A stretch of DNA of 64,000 nucleotides from Hungatella sp. (GCA_009712635.1 WASS01000029.1:355276-419275), one strand, 5' to 3'. Counted from the stretch's first letter, positions 53,541 to 63,150 are shown. Program-made: numbers and translations. Notes: generated by a model not told the origin, from the letters alone.

Positions 53541-54002
53541 ATGCTGTTAAAAGAGTTTGTGGAACTGGGGCATTACAAATTCGCTGAGGAAGCGGCAAGC
53601 TGGGAGGATGCGGTACGGATGAGCTGTGAGACCTTAGAGGCGGATGGAACCGTTGAGGCGGGTTATAAGGAAGAAATCATTGAATGCATCAGGAAATATG
53701 GACCTTATATTATCATCATGCCAAATGTAGCCATGCCTCATTCCCAGGAAGGTGCAAAAGGGGTGCACAAAACTGCAATCGGATTTATGAAGCTGAACAA
53801 GCCGGTCAGCTTTGAACCAGGGGACGAGGAAAAGGATGCCAGGCTTTTCTTTACCCTTGCTTCCTGTAATCCGGAGCAGCATTTGTTAAATATGACAAGG
53901 CTGTCGGAACTGTTAATGAATGAAGGGGCGGTGGAAGCACTGTTAAGTGCCAATTCACCAGAGGATTTAATCAAAATCCAGAGCGATTATCTGGATTTAT
54001 AA
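53541..54002 (+). CDS. ulaC: L-ascorbate PTS EIIA component
   Basis: 153 residues, mannitol/fructose-type EIIA with the phosphohistidine H67 in MPNVAMPHSQEG. It accepts phosphate from HPr and hands it to UlaB. It lies 20 bp after ulaG and 15 bp before ulaA; GGGGAGGG precedes its start. Confidence 0.92.
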   Translation: MLLKEFVELGHYKFAEEAASWEDAVRMSCETLEADGTVEAGYKEEIIECIRKYGPYIIIMPNVAMPHSQEGAKGVHKTAIGFMKLNKPVSFEPGDEEKDARLFFTLASCNPEQHLLNMTRLSELLMNEGAVEALLSANSPEDLIKIQSDYLDL

Positions 54003-54017
54003 TGGGGAGGGTTTCTT

Positions 54018-55496
54018 ATGGATATTTTATTAAAGATTTGGTCGTATTTTGCAGTCAATGTATTACAGCAGCCGGCTTTTATGATTGGTCTGATCGTTAT
54101 GATTGGTTACATACTGCTGGGAAAACCCTGGTATGATGTTCTTGCAGGAGTGATTAAGGCAATCGTAGGTTATCTGATTCTGACTGTGGGCTCTGGGGGC
54201 TTAGTCAGCAATTTCCGTCCTGTGCTTGTAGGTTTAAAAGACCGTTTTAATATGAACGCAATGGTAATTGACCCTTACTTTGGACAGAATGCGGTAACAG
54301 CAGGAGTGGAAGAAGTGTTTGGGAAGGCATTCGGCAATGCCATGATTCTGCTTTTAATTGCGTTTATTGTAAATATTCTACTGGTTCGCTTCAGTAAGGT
54401 GACCAAGTTAAGAGCTCTGTTTACCACTGGTCACGTACAGGTACAACAGGCGGCTACCGCTTACTGGCTCATCCTCTTTGCCTGCCCGTTTTTATTAAAC
54501 AATAATGTTGCCCTCCTGATAGTAATGGCACTGATTCTTGGAGCCTACTGGGCAGTCGGTTCAAACTTAACCATCAAGCCCTGCCAGGAACTGACCGATG
54601 GCGCAGGTTTCTGCCTGGCACATCAGCAGATGTTCGGCATTGCATTTAATACCTGGCTGGCAGAAAAACTGTTTGGCAAAAAGAAAAACGGGAAAGAAAT
54701 CAAGAAGATTGACGAGATCGAGCTTCCCGGATTCATGTCCATATTCAATGAAAACATGGTATGCACCTCCATACTGATGATCGTTTTCTTCGGAGCAATT
54801 CTGTGTATTTTAGGAAGGGATTATCTGGTGGAACAAAAGTTCATGAAAGAGGGCGCCAGCATGGTCTTCTATGTCATTCAGACCTGCCTTTACTTCTCTG
54901 TTTACCTGGCAATTCTTCAGCTGGGAGTCAGAACCTTCGTCACTGAGCTGACCGCATCCTTCCAGGGAATTGCTGATAAGCTCCTTCCTGGTTCCCTTCC
55001 CGGAGTTGATTGTGCAGTTGTATTCGGATTTGGTTCTGCCAATGCGGTACCTCTTGGTTTCCTTGCAGGCTTTGCAGGTCAGATTCTGGCAATCATTGCG
55101 CTGATTGTTTTAAAGAGTCCGGTTCTTGTAATCTGCGGTTTCGTTCCTGTATTTTTTGACAATGCAACCATTGCCGTATTTGCCAACGAAAAAGGCGGAA
55201 TTAAGGCAGCGCTATTGTTACCGTTTTTTTCTGGTATCTGTCAGGTATTCGGGTCAGCAATTATCGCAGGCTGGGTTGGAATGGCAGCTTATGGCGGATA
55301 CTTAGGTATGTGGGACTGGGCAGTTGTATGGCCGGTTATGACGGCAGTCATGAAGTTTTTAAGCTATGCCGGTGTGCTGATTGTAGTGGTTGTTTTACTG
55401 GCAATTCCCCAGATTCAGTATCGGAAGGATAAAAAAGGTTATTTTCTTATTACAGAAAATTACGAAGCCTATAAAGAATTAAAAGGAATCAAATAG
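54018..55496 (+). CDS. ulaA: L-ascorbate PTS EIIC component
   Basis: 492 residues, about eleven membrane helices, with the UlaA stretches FQGIADKLLPGSLPGVDCAV and VPVFFDNATIAVFANEKGG. It transports ascorbate with phosphorylation. The soluble tail (QIQYRKDKKGYFLITENYEA) is longer than in the other UlaA-like protein of this window. Part of ulaGCAB. Confidence 0.93.
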   Translation: MDILLKIWSYFAVNVLQQPAFMIGLIVMIGYILLGKPWYDVLAGVIKAIVGYLILTVGSGGLVSNFRPVLVGLKDRFNMNAMVIDPYFGQNAVTAGVEEVFGKAFGNAMILLLIAFIVNILLVRFSKVTKLRALFTTGHVQVQQAATAYWLILFACPFLLNNNVALLIVMALILGAYWAVGSNLTIKPCQELTDGAGFCLAHQQMFGIAFNTWLAEKLFGKKKNGKEIKKIDEIELPGFMSIFNENMVCTSILMIVFFGAILCILGRDYLVEQKFMKEGASMVFYVIQTCLYFSVYLAILQLGVRTFVTELTASFQGIADKLLPGSLPGVDCAVVFGFGSANAVPLGFLAGFAGQILAIIALIVLKSPVLVICGFVPVFFDNATIAVFANEKGGIKAALLLPFFSGICQVFGSAIIAGWVGMAAYGGYLGMWDWAVVWPVMTAVMKFLSYAGVLIVVVVLLAIPQIQYRKDKKGYFLITENYEAYKELKGIK

Positions 55497-55513
55497 AAGT
55501 CAGGAGAAGGAAA

Positions 55514-55816
55514 ATGTCAAAAGAAAATATGAGTTTTATGGTTTGCTGTGCCAATGGGGCCGGCTCCAGTCTGATGATGAAAATGACGATGCAGAAGGTA
55601 CTTGATAAAGCGGGAATTAAGCCCACCAAAGTTCATCACTGCGCTTTATCGGAAGGAAAAACGGCAGCCGCTCAGTACGATGTTGTCTTTTGTGCACAGA
55701 ATTTTGTCAGCATGTTTAAAGGGGCACAGGAAAAAGGGACTCTGGTGATTGGTCTTAGAAATATCATGTCTCCCCAGGAGATGGAACAAAAAATGAAGGA
55801 TAATGGAATTCTTTAA
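55514..55816 (+). CDS. ulaB: L-ascorbate PTS EIIB component
   Basis: 100 residues with the phosphocysteine loop CCANGAGSSLMMK (C12). It receives phosphate from UlaC and passes it to ascorbate bound by UlaA. The gene order G-C-A-B differs from the enteric order but the set is complete. TCAGGAGAAGG precedes the ATG. Confidence 0.92.
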   Translation: MSKENMSFMVCCANGAGSSLMMKMTMQKVLDKAGIKPTKVHHCALSEGKTAAAQYDVVFCAQNFVSMFKGAQEKGTLVIGLRNIMSPQEMEQKMKDNGIL

Positions 55817-55825
55817 TTTCAATCA

Positions 55826-55871
55826 AAACGAACATAAATCAAGTGACACAGGCTTCTGAACAGGCTATAAT
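55826..55871 (+). promoter_or_regulatory. ulaR promoter with UlaR box
   Basis: GTGACA (55843-55848), 17 bp, TATAAT (55866-55871). Immediately upstream is AAACGAACATAAATC (55826-55840), the fourth copy of the box found before ulaG. It indicates autoregulation of ulaR and common control of the whole locus. Confidence 0.7.
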
Positions 55872-55913
55872 GAGGATAAAGAATCATATCTTTATGAGTT
55901 GAGAGGGAAAACA

Positions 55914-56675
55914 ATGAAAAAAGACAGAGCTTGTGTTGAGAACAGAAGGAGCCGCATCCTGGAGCTGATGGAAAAGAATCCCAGGGTGCGGGTAGATGAA
56001 CTGGCGGAAGCATTAGAGGTATCTCTGATTACCATACGCAGGGATTTGCAGTATTTAGAAGACAAGAAGCTTCTTGTGCGCACCCATGGAGGCGCCATTG
56101 CTTCCGGCAGTCCTGTGGATGAGGTATCCTTATACAGGAGGCTGATTGCTGAATTTGCCGCCAGGTTCGTAACCGATAATGATACGTTGTTTATTAATAC
56201 CAGCAGCAATGCATTAAAAATACTGGAATACATTAACTGTTCCAATGTAACCGTCATTACCAATAACGGAAAAGCCATTCACTGTGAGCACTCCCAGGAA
56301 GTAAATGTTGTGCTGACAGGGGGTGAACTGCGCTATCCAAAAGAAGCTATGGTAGGGGATTTTGCATTGCGCAATTTACAGACAATCTATGCGAAGAAAG
56401 CATTTATCGGCTGTTCCGGAATCAGCGGAGAAAACGGAATGACGACGGAGATCTTCAACGAGGTCAGCATCAATGAAATGATGGCAGGCCATGCAACCCA
56501 GGATGTTTATGTCCTGGCCGATCACACAAAGATCGGGAAAAACAGCAGCTTTGTCAGCTGCCCCATCGAAAAAATCAAGTATTTAATCACCGATGAAAAG
56601 GCATCATCAGAAGCTCTGGATCTGATCAGGGAAAAAGGGGTGGAAGTGTTTGTGGTCCGCCGGTCAGATTTTTAA
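55914..56675 (+). CDS. ulaR: DeoR family regulator of the ascorbate locus
   Basis: 253 residues. N-terminal HTH (VRVDELAEALEVSLITIRRDLQYLE), then the linker HGGAIAS and a DeoR sensor domain of the phosphosugar type (TLFINTSSNALKILEYI, VLTGGELRYPKEAMVGDFAL, KAFIGCSGIS, VLADHTKIG). It most likely represses ulaGCAB and its own unit until an ascorbate-derived phosphate binds. ATG 55914 is preferred, with GAGAGGG before it. It sits between the two halves of the locus. Confidence 0.9.
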   Translation: MKKDRACVENRRSRILELMEKNPRVRVDELAEALEVSLITIRRDLQYLEDKKLLVRTHGGAIASGSPVDEVSLYRRLIAEFAARFVTDNDTLFINTSSNALKILEYINCSNVTVITNNGKAIHCEHSQEVNVVLTGGELRYPKEAMVGDFALRNLQTIYAKKAFIGCSGISGENGMTTEIFNEVSINEMMAGHATQDVYVLADHTKIGKNSSFVSCPIEKIKYLITDEKASSEALDLIREKGVEVFVVRRSDF

Positions 56676-56739
56676 ATCAATCATAGTGGAACAATGCCCG
56701 GGCGTCCATGTTGATTGCATCTTTCGTGGAGGCAAATTT

Positions 56740-57603
56740 ATGGAAAAGGCATATACCCTTGGATTATATGAGAAATCCATGCCTGAGTGGCTTGGATGGA
56801 AAGAAAAACTGGAAGCAGCAAAAGCTGCCGGTTATGATTTTGTGGAAATCAGCATTGATGAAACAGAGAAAAAGTTAAGCCGTTTATCCATGTCACAGGC
56901 AGAACGGCTGGAATTAATCAATACCATGAAGATTGTGGGACTGCCCATACGCACCATGTGCTTAAGCGGGCACCGCAAATATCCTCTTGGAAGCCACGAT
57001 CCTGCCGTACGGGAAAAGGGAATGGAGATTATGGAGAAAGCAATCCAGCTGGCAGATGATCTGGGGGTCAGGATCATCCAGCTGGCAGGCTATGATGTAT
57101 ATTATGAGGATTCAAGTGAGGAGACGAAGCAGTATTTTCTGGAAAATCTGAAGAAAGCCACGGAAATTGCGGCGCGCCTGGGAGTTGTACTGGGATTTGA
57201 GACCATGGAAACGGAATTCATGAATACAGTGGAAAAATCCATGGAATATGTAAAGCTGGTATCATCTATGTATTTAAACGTCTATCCGGATATCGGGAAT
57301 ATTACCAATGCAGCCAAAACTTACGGAATCAATGCCTTAGATGACTTACGCGCAGGGAAAGGTCATCTGGTTGCCATGCATTTAAAAGAAACTGTTCCTG
57401 GAAAATTCAGGGAGATTCCGTTTGGGACAGGGCATGTGGACTTTGAGAGTGCCATTCAAACAGCCTGGGAGCTGGGAATCAGAAAATATGTGGCAGAGTT
57501 TTGGTATACCGGTAATTCCCAGTGGATGAGAGAACTTTACGATGCTAATAAGCGGATGACTGAGATTCTGGATAAACAATGCCTGAAGGAGAGATTGCAA
57601 TGA
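56740..57603 (+). CDS. ulaE: L-ribulose/L-xylulose 5-phosphate 3-epimerase
   Basis: 287 residues from ATG 56740 (GGAGG upstream); the upstream extension of the open frame lacks a start signal. A xylose-isomerase-like TIM barrel with YTLGLYEKSMP, the GYDFVEISIDETEKKLSRL segment, GFETMETEFMNTV and VYPDIGNITNA. UlaE converts L-xylulose 5-phosphate to L-ribulose 5-phosphate in ascorbate breakdown. UlaD (decarboxylase) and UlaF (4-epimerase) genes are not in the window. It overlaps the next gene by four bases. Confidence 0.9.
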   Translation: MEKAYTLGLYEKSMPEWLGWKEKLEAAKAAGYDFVEISIDETEKKLSRLSMSQAERLELINTMKIVGLPIRTMCLSGHRKYPLGSHDPAVREKGMEIMEKAIQLADDLGVRIIQLAGYDVYYEDSSEETKQYFLENLKKATEIAARLGVVLGFETMETEFMNTVEKSMEYVKLVSSMYLNVYPDIGNITNAAKTYGINALDDLRAGKGHLVAMHLKETVPGKFREIPFGTGHVDFESAIQTAWELGIRKYVAEFWYTGNSQWMRELYDANKRMTEILDKQCLKERLQ

Positions 57604-58649
57604 AAGCAGAGAAAAAGGTATTAGGGCATTTAACAAAATGTTATTCGGTTGCCCCCCTAAGTTATAAAGGGAAAGAACATTTTCTGGTAGCAGCGGAAAA
57701 GGAAGATCCCTGTCTTTTATTTGATATGGACGGAAATAAGGTGGGTACTGTCTGGGAAGAACCAGGCGGCACGATGTCCATGGTACAGGTTCCCGGTACA
57801 GACGGACAGTTTCTGGCAACCCAGCGGTTTTATTCTCCCAATGATTCCAAAGAGGCAGTCATAGTGCTGGTAACCCCGGATAATTTGGGTAAGTGGGAGA
57901 TAAAGACCATTGCAGCCCTTCCTCATGTTCATCGGTTTGACATATTAAAAAGGGGAAGGACACTTTATCTTCTGGCATGTACCTTAAAATCCGGTCACGA
58001 GTATAAGGAAGACTGGTCCAGTCCGGGTAAGGTTTATGCTGCAGTGCTTCCGGAGGATCTTTCAGGGCTTTGTGAGTCCAGTCCGTTGCAATTTGAAGTG
58101 ATTCAGGAAGGACTGTATAAGAATCACGGCTATTACCGGGTGGAGGAAAACGGAGCAGATACAGCTCTGGTGTCCTGTGAAGGAGGAGTTTTTCAGTTTG
58201 TTCCGCCCTTTCAGGAAGGGGAAAAGTGGGAGGTCCGTAAGCTGCTTGACACTCCTGCCAGTGATGGTGTTTTAATAGATTTTGATAAGGATGGGGAAAG
58301 AGAGCTTGCTGTATTGTCCCCCTTCCATGGTGATTGTATTTCCATTTATAAAAAATCGGAAGGCAGCTATAAAAAAGTATACGAATATGAGAAAAAGGCA
58401 GAGTTTTCCCATGGAATTTTTGGGGGAAGCTTATGCGGGAAGCCTGCTTTGGTGGTGGGGCACAGGCAGGGAGAGAGAAATCTCCTTTGCTTTACCTGGA
58501 ATAAAGAACGTAAGACATATCAATGGGAGATCCTGGACCGGGACTGCGGACCTGCCAATGTGCTGCATTTGAAAAAAGAAGGGGAAGACTTTTTAATCAG
58601 CGCAAACCGGGAAATTGATGAAATTGCCATGTATCGGATCACACCTTAG
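57600..58649 (+). CDS. Unknown beta-propeller-like protein of the ula locus
   Basis: 349 residues from ATG 57600, overlapping the ulaE stop (ATGA). No signal peptide. The sequence shows regularly spaced beta-rich repeats (EHFLVAAEKEDPCLLFDMDG, GTMSMVQVPGTDGQFLATQR, DGVLIDFDKDGERELAVLSP, LCGKPALVVGHRQGERNLLC), with one FG-GAP/VCBS-like calcium loop DFDKDGERELAV, which suggests a cytoplasmic propeller. I do not recognise a family. Operon position ties it to ascorbate or ascorbate-6-phosphate metabolism; a sugar-acid lactonase or isomerase is conceivable, but no catalytic residues can be named. Confidence 0.72.
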   Translation: MKAEKKVLGHLTKCYSVAPLSYKGKEHFLVAAEKEDPCLLFDMDGNKVGTVWEEPGGTMSMVQVPGTDGQFLATQRFYSPNDSKEAVIVLVTPDNLGKWEIKTIAALPHVHRFDILKRGRTLYLLACTLKSGHEYKEDWSSPGKVYAAVLPEDLSGLCESSPLQFEVIQEGLYKNHGYYRVEENGADTALVSCEGGVFQFVPPFQEGEKWEVRKLLDTPASDGVLIDFDKDGERELAVLSPFHGDCISIYKKSEGSYKKVYEYEKKAEFSHGIFGGSLCGKPALVVGHRQGERNLLCFTWNKERKTYQWEILDRDCGPANVLHLKKEGEDFLISANREIDEIAMYRITP

Positions 58650-58677
58650 GTGGAATAACCGGGTTTCTAAAAGAGAA

Positions 58678-58706
58678 TAGACAATTATACCTTTGTGAAG
58701 TATACT
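58678..58706 (+). promoter_or_regulatory. Promoter of the second chemoreceptor gene
   Basis: TAGACA (58678-58683), 17 bp, TATACT (58701-58706). In the leader, CAGCAGAT (58721-58728) and ATCTGCTG (58742-58749) form an 8-bp hairpin just before the AAAGGAGG site. Confidence 0.58.
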
Positions 58707-58770
58707 GAAATCAAGTTGAACAGCAGATTTATCCATAAATTATCTGCTGAGACACAAAGGAGGAATTGTC

Positions 58771-60738
58771 ATGAAGAGCATAAAAAACAAAATATTTCTT
58801 TACATGGCTTTAACTGTTTTTATCTCACTCACAGTAGTTGGCGGCATCAGTATTTATTTAAATTATTACAGCATGATTGGTACTATGAACCAGTCCATGA
58901 CAGAACTGGCTGAGACAGCGTCTGAGCGGGTAGCAAAGGAGCTGGATATTTATAAGAATCTTGCTTATGAAGCAGGAAGCATTGCAAGACTTGCCAATCC
59001 AGAGACAGGTATTGATGAAAAGAAGTCTATCATCGATCAGAGGGCCAAGACCCACGAGTTCCAGAGAGGGAATATTATAGGGATCGACGGCATCAGCATT
59101 TTTGATGGAAAAGACTATTCGGACCGGGATTATTTTAAACGTTCAATCAAAGGAGAGATGGCGGTATCGGAACCATTAATCAGCAAGGTTACAGGGCAGA
59201 TGACAATTATTATATCAGCCCCTTTGTGGGAGAAGGGAATCCCCGGAACGAAAGTGGTGGGAGTTGTTTATTTTGTTCCCAAGGAAACCTTTTTAAATGA
59301 TATCGCTGCTTCCATACAGGTCAGCAAGGGTTCCAATGCCTATCTTCTTAATCAGTCCGGAAAGGTGATTGCCGATCCCAATATGGATAAGGTTACCAAT
59401 GGAATCAATGTCCAGGAAAGTGCTTCAAAGGACTCAGGGCTTGCACAGCTTGCAGCACTTGAAGCTAAGATGACCCAGGGGAAAAGCGGTTTCGGACGTT
59501 ATGAAAACCAGGGGCATAAGATGTTTCTTTCCTATGCGCCGATTGCAGGGACTGACGGCTGGAGCATTGGAATCAGTGCACCCATGTCAGATTTCATGGG
59601 ATCCACTAAGACAGCCAGCGGGATTACTCTTTTCCTGATTGCAGTATTTCTCGTAGTTGCAGCAATCGTATCCGCAGCTCTGGCAGGCAAGATAGCAAGT
59701 CCCATTACTTCCTGTGCAAACCGGTTAAAGCTGCTGGCAGAGGGGGATCTTGATTCTCCTGTAACAGAGGTGAAAGACAAAGATGAAACAGGTATTCTTG
59801 CAGATGCCACCAGGGAGCTTGTTTCAAGGCTTGGGATGATTATTAAGGATGTGGATTACGTTCTTCATGAGATGGCGGCAGGGGATCTGACAGTCAGCAC
59901 CACCTGTGATGCTGCTTATGTAGGGGGATTCAAAGGCATACATGAAGCGATGCATCAGTTAAAGGCACAGCTGGGAGATACTCTTTTAAATATCAGCCGT
60001 TCTTCCGGTGAAGTGGCAGCAGGAGCGGACCAGGTATCTGCAGGTGCTCAGGCGCTGTCTCAGGGAGCTACGGAACAGGCAGGCTCCATAGAGGAACTGG
60101 CTGCCACCCTGGGTGATATATCAAAGCAGGTAGAGGGAAATGCAAGAAGTGCCAGGGAGGCCAGTAATAAGGCGAAAGAAATGGCTGAGGAATTAAGCAG
60201 TGGAAAAGAACAGATGCAAAAGATGACAAAAGCCATGGATGAGATTTCTCAGACGTCTGGGGAAATCGGAAAAATAATCAAGACAATTGAAGACATCGCT
60301 TTCCAGACCAATATTCTGGCATTGAACGCGGCAGTCGAAGCTGCAAGGGCAGGAGAAGCAGGAAAGGGCTTTGCAGTGGTTGCAGATGAAGTAAGAAATC
60401 TGGCTTCCAAGAGTGGGGAAGCATCAAAGAATACATCTGCCTTGATCGAAAATTCTTACCAGTCTGTACAAAATGGAGCACTGATTGCGGCAGAAACCAA
60501 AGAGTCGTTAGACCGGGTCGCAGCTGCTTCTGAAAGAACCGTATCTTTAATCAATGAAATTTCCAATTCATCGGCGGAGCAGGCTGTTTCCATAGGGCAG
60601 GTAAATCAGGGGATTGATCAGATTTCAAGTGTGGTTCAGACAAACTCCGCAACAGCCGAAGAAAGTGCAGCAACCAGTGAGGAACTTTCCGGTCAGGCAC
60701 AGATTTTAAAGAACTTAATCGACCGATTTCGACTTTAA
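58771..60738 (+). CDS. Methyl-accepting chemotaxis protein with Cache sensor
   Basis: 655 residues. Membrane helix about 10-32, Cache sensor (about 35-275; [25 protein letters not shown], and [20 protein letters not shown] as the membrane-proximal half), second helix about 285-305, HAMP, and a signalling domain with tip [22 protein letters not shown]. It directs movement in response to an unknown ligand. It follows the ascorbate locus but has its own promoter, so a link to ascorbate sensing is only possible, not shown. AAAGGAGG precedes the ATG. Confidence 0.9.
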   Translation: MKSIKNKIFLYMALTVFISLTVVGGISIYLNYYSMIGTMNQSMTELAETASERVAKELDIYKNLAYEAGSIARLANPETGIDEKKSIIDQRAKTHEFQRGNIIGIDGISIFDGKDYSDRDYFKRSIKGEMAVSEPLISKVTGQMTIIISAPLWEKGIPGTKVVGVVYFVPKETFLNDIAASIQVSKGSNAYLLNQSGKVIADPNMDKVTNGINVQESASKDSGLAQLAALEAKMTQGKSGFGRYENQGHKMFLSYAPIAGTDGWSIGISAPMSDFMGSTKTASGITLFLIAVFLVVAAIVSAALAGKIASPITSCANRLKLLAEGDLDSPVTEVKDKDETGILADATRELVSRLGMIIKDVDYVLHEMAAGDLTVSTTCDAAYVGGFKGIHEAMHQLKAQLGDTLLNISRSSGEVAAGADQVSAGAQALSQGATEQAGSIEELAATLGDISKQVEGNARSAREASNKAKEMAEELSSGKEQMQKMTKAMDEISQTSGEIGKIIKTIEDIAFQTNILALNAAVEAARAGEAGKGFAVVADEVRNLASKSGEASKNTSALIENSYQSVQNGALIAAETKESLDRVAAASERTVSLINEISNSSAEQAVSIGQVNQGIDQISSVVQTNSATAEESAATSEELSGQAQILKNLIDRFRL

Positions 60739-60832
60739 TCGATTTTATTAAAATAGCGTTAAGATTCCCTCCAATCTCTATCTTTTTATAGCATATATTA
60801 CTAAAATAGAAAGGTAAAAGGAGGGATGAATT

Positions 60833-60976
60833 ATGGGGTTCATGATTGTTTTGCTTATGGCTGTATATGCTGTTATCGGTGGATTGACAACGCTTTATCT
60901 GTTTTTAAGCTTCCCGGCAGTAGTGATTTGGAAAATTTATAGAAGATTTAGTAAGGGAATTTCTATTTTTTATTGA
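60833..60976 (+). CDS. 47-residue membrane protein
   Basis: The reading frame from ATG 60833 to TGA 60974-60976 gives 47 residues: MGFMIVLLMAVYAVIGG, then LTTLYLFLSFPAVVIW and a basic aromatic tail KIYRRFSKGISIFY. AAAAGGAGGG lies 7 bp before the ATG, one of the best ribosome-binding sites here, and a 19-bp-stem terminator starts within the stop codon. Two hydrophobic stretches with a basic end suggest an inner-membrane peptide. I recognise no family. Candidates are a type I toxin-like peptide or a small regulator of a membrane protein. It is framed by two chemoreceptor genes. Confidence 0.68.
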   Translation: MGFMIVLLMAVYAVIGGLTTLYLFLSFPAVVIWKIYRRFSKGISIFY

Positions 60977-61022
60977 AATAAGACAGCCATCTATGAATTT
61001 ATTATAGATGGCTGTCTTATTT
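60976..61022. terminator. Bidirectional terminator, 19-bp perfect stem
   Basis: AAATAAGACAGCCATCTAT (60976-60994) pairs exactly with 61004-61022, with a 9-base loop. Both arms end in A/T tracts, so it can stop the small membrane-protein transcript and the convergent chemoreceptor transcript. Confidence 0.88.
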
Positions 61023-61025
61023 TAG

Positions 61026-63029
61026 TTATTGAAGCTTGAACTTTTCTATTTCCTGCTTTAATATCTGAGCCTGTGCATCAAGTTCTTCACTGGATGCAGA
61101 ACTTTCTTCGGCTGTCGCGGCATTTGTCTGAACAACACTGGATACTTGGAATAACCCCTGATTAATCTGTCCAATGGACAGTGCCTGTTCATTGGAAGCA
61201 ATCATTATTTTCTGGATAATCTGGTTCACAATTTCTGATTTTTCCGCAACGTCTTTTAGAATAACAGAGGTTTCACCGGTAAGCTTTCCGCCTTCCGCTA
61301 CGGTAGTTACGGAATGTTCAATCAGATCTGCAGTCTGTTTTGCTGCCTCTGCAGATTTTGCTGCCAGGTTACGCACCTCATCTGCCACCACTGCAAATCC
61401 TTTCCCTGCTGTGCCAGCTCTTGCTGATTCAACAGCAGCGTTCAAAGCAAGAATATTGGTCTGGAATGCAATGTCTTCAATCACTTTCGTAATTTTTGAT
61501 ATTTTTTCTGAAGAAGACTGGATTTCCTTCATGGAAGCCTCCAGCTTCTGCATATAGGTATTTCCATAATCCAGGCTTGAACTTACCTGGCTTATGTATT
61601 CCGTAGCTTCCTTTACATTCTCTGCATTCTGTTCCGCCTGAACGGCAACATTTGATATAGCGCCGCTAAGTTCTTCCACGGTTGCGGCCTGCTGTGTAGT
61701 ACCGGTTGCAAGTGCCTGTGAAGAACTGGAAATTTGCTCGGCACCTTCAGCTACCTGTTCCGATGATTCCCGTATTTTTAAAAATACAGAATTTAAATTT
61801 AAGATTATTTTATCTAATGCATCCTTAATTTGGATAAAATCACCTTTGTATACTTGTCGACTAGAAAGGGTGCAATCACCACGTTCCAGATTTGTTAAGA
61901 TATATGATATTTCATGAATATAGTTGTTTAATGTATTTACAGTGTTTGTAAATGAAATAGATAAGGTATGCAGTTCGTTCTTTGTTTTTACCTGGGGGAC
62001 TTGGGAATGTAAATCTCCTTCCTCCAGCATTTCAATTCTTTTTACAAGGCTGATAATGGGATTAACAATTGGTCTGGCGATCTGGAATGAAATAATAATT
62101 GAAATAAGTATGAAAAAGATCACTGAACCGATGGTGACTACTATAGATGTATAAAAGCTTGACATCAGCTCAGATTTATCAGCCACAATTGCGATAGACC
62201 AGCCATCCGTATCAGGGATGGGCGTGTAAGCAGTCACCATCTTTTTCCCATCAAAAGTAACGGTTGTTATTCCAGATTTTCCTGCCATCATGTCTTTGTT
62301 TTGCTCTGCGACTGAAGTGTAGCTGGAATCGGTTTTAGCCATTTCTATATAGTTGACTTCCCCGTTTACCCGATCTCTGTTTTTGTGTGCAATCATTTTT
62401 CCATTCTTATCCAGAATAAAACCATATCCGGATTTTCCTACAGATACTCCGTCAATCATCTCACTGAACGTATTGGCGTCAAGTGCTGCAGAAACGGTTC
62501 CATTATATTGACCATTATTTATTTTTGTTGCGATAACCAATACCGGTATCTTTAATACGTCGCTCATAACAGTGGAAGAGATGTAAGTATTACCGCTTAT
62601 GGCCTGTTTGAAATATTCTCTATCTGACATATTTGAACCGTTTATGGCTTTGCCGTTGGCATTTGCTGTAGTAAGGGAGACAAAACCATAATTGCTTGCC
62701 AGTTTTTCCATGGCTTTATTCTTTTCTTCATCTGACTTAGCTGGATCTGTTATTGAGGTGTTTTGGGCAATGGATTCGATTCTGATCTTGTAATTTTTAA
62801 TTGCGTTATCCACTGCCTGACTGTATGCGGTGGCATTCTCTTCCAGGCGGGTATTCATGTTTTTAACAGTATCATTGTATAATATTGCGGCATTAATAAT
62901 ACCGATAAAAATAGACACTGTCATGGTCAGGCCGATCATGCTGAATAATAGTGATTTTTTAATTGACTGGTTTCTTAAGTTCTTTCTTACATAATGAAGT
63001 TTATTCATTTTTTGCTTCTCTTTTTCCAT
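61026..63029 (-). CDS. Methyl-accepting chemotaxis protein with dCache sensor
   Basis: 667 residues from the ATG at 63029, chosen because GGGAGA lies 9 bases before it; longer in-frame starts lack such a site. Membrane helix about residues 27-49, dCache sensor with DREYFKQAISGNTYISSTVM and AYTPIPDTDGWSIAIVADKS, second helix, HAMP, signalling domain with tip [22 protein letters not shown] (a serine where the other two have alanine). The membrane-proximal half strongly resembles that of the receptor at 58771, suggesting related ligands. Confidence 0.9.
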   Translation of the reverse strand: MEKEKQKMNKLHYVRKNLRNQSIKKSLLFSMIGLTMTVSIFIGIINAAILYNDTVKNMNTRLEENATAYSQAVDNAIKNYKIRIESIAQNTSITDPAKSDEEKNKAMEKLASNYGFVSLTTANANGKAINGSNMSDREYFKQAISGNTYISSTVMSDVLKIPVLVIATKINNGQYNGTVSAALDANTFSEMIDGVSVGKSGYGFILDKNGKMIAHKNRDRVNGEVNYIEMAKTDSSYTSVAEQNKDMMAGKSGITTVTFDGKKMVTAYTPIPDTDGWSIAIVADKSELMSSFYTSIVVTIGSVIFFILISIIISFQIARPIVNPIISLVKRIEMLEEGDLHSQVPQVKTKNELHTLSISFTNTVNTLNNYIHEISYILTNLERGDCTLSSRQVYKGDFIQIKDALDKIILNLNSVFLKIRESSEQVAEGAEQISSSSQALATGTTQQAATVEELSGAISNVAVQAEQNAENVKEATEYISQVSSSLDYGNTYMQKLEASMKEIQSSSEKISKITKVIEDIAFQTNILALNAAVESARAGTAGKGFAVVADEVRNLAAKSAEAAKQTADLIEHSVTTVAEGGKLTGETSVILKDVAEKSEIVNQIIQKIMIASNEQALSIGQINQGLFQVSSVVQTNAATAEESSASSEELDAQAQILKQEIEKFKLQ

Positions 63030-63111
63030 ACATATCATTCTCCCTATTTTCTGTTGGTATTTCATATTCTGTTTTCTTTGACATAAATGCCTTTGTATAT
63101 CTGACAAATAT

Positions 63112-63150
63112 TCATGGTCTGCTATATTCCGGCATGTGATTGAAACTCAT
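63112..63150 (-). CDS. Possible 12-residue leader peptide
   Basis: On the minus strand AAAGGAG precedes an ATG at 63150 that opens a 12-codon frame (MSFNHMPEYSRP) ending at TGA 63112. It lies about 80 bp before the chemoreceptor start. The ribosome-binding site is good, but the frame is very short, no attenuator hairpin was found, and it may be chance. Confidence 0.25.
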   Translation of the reverse strand: MSFNHMPEYSRP

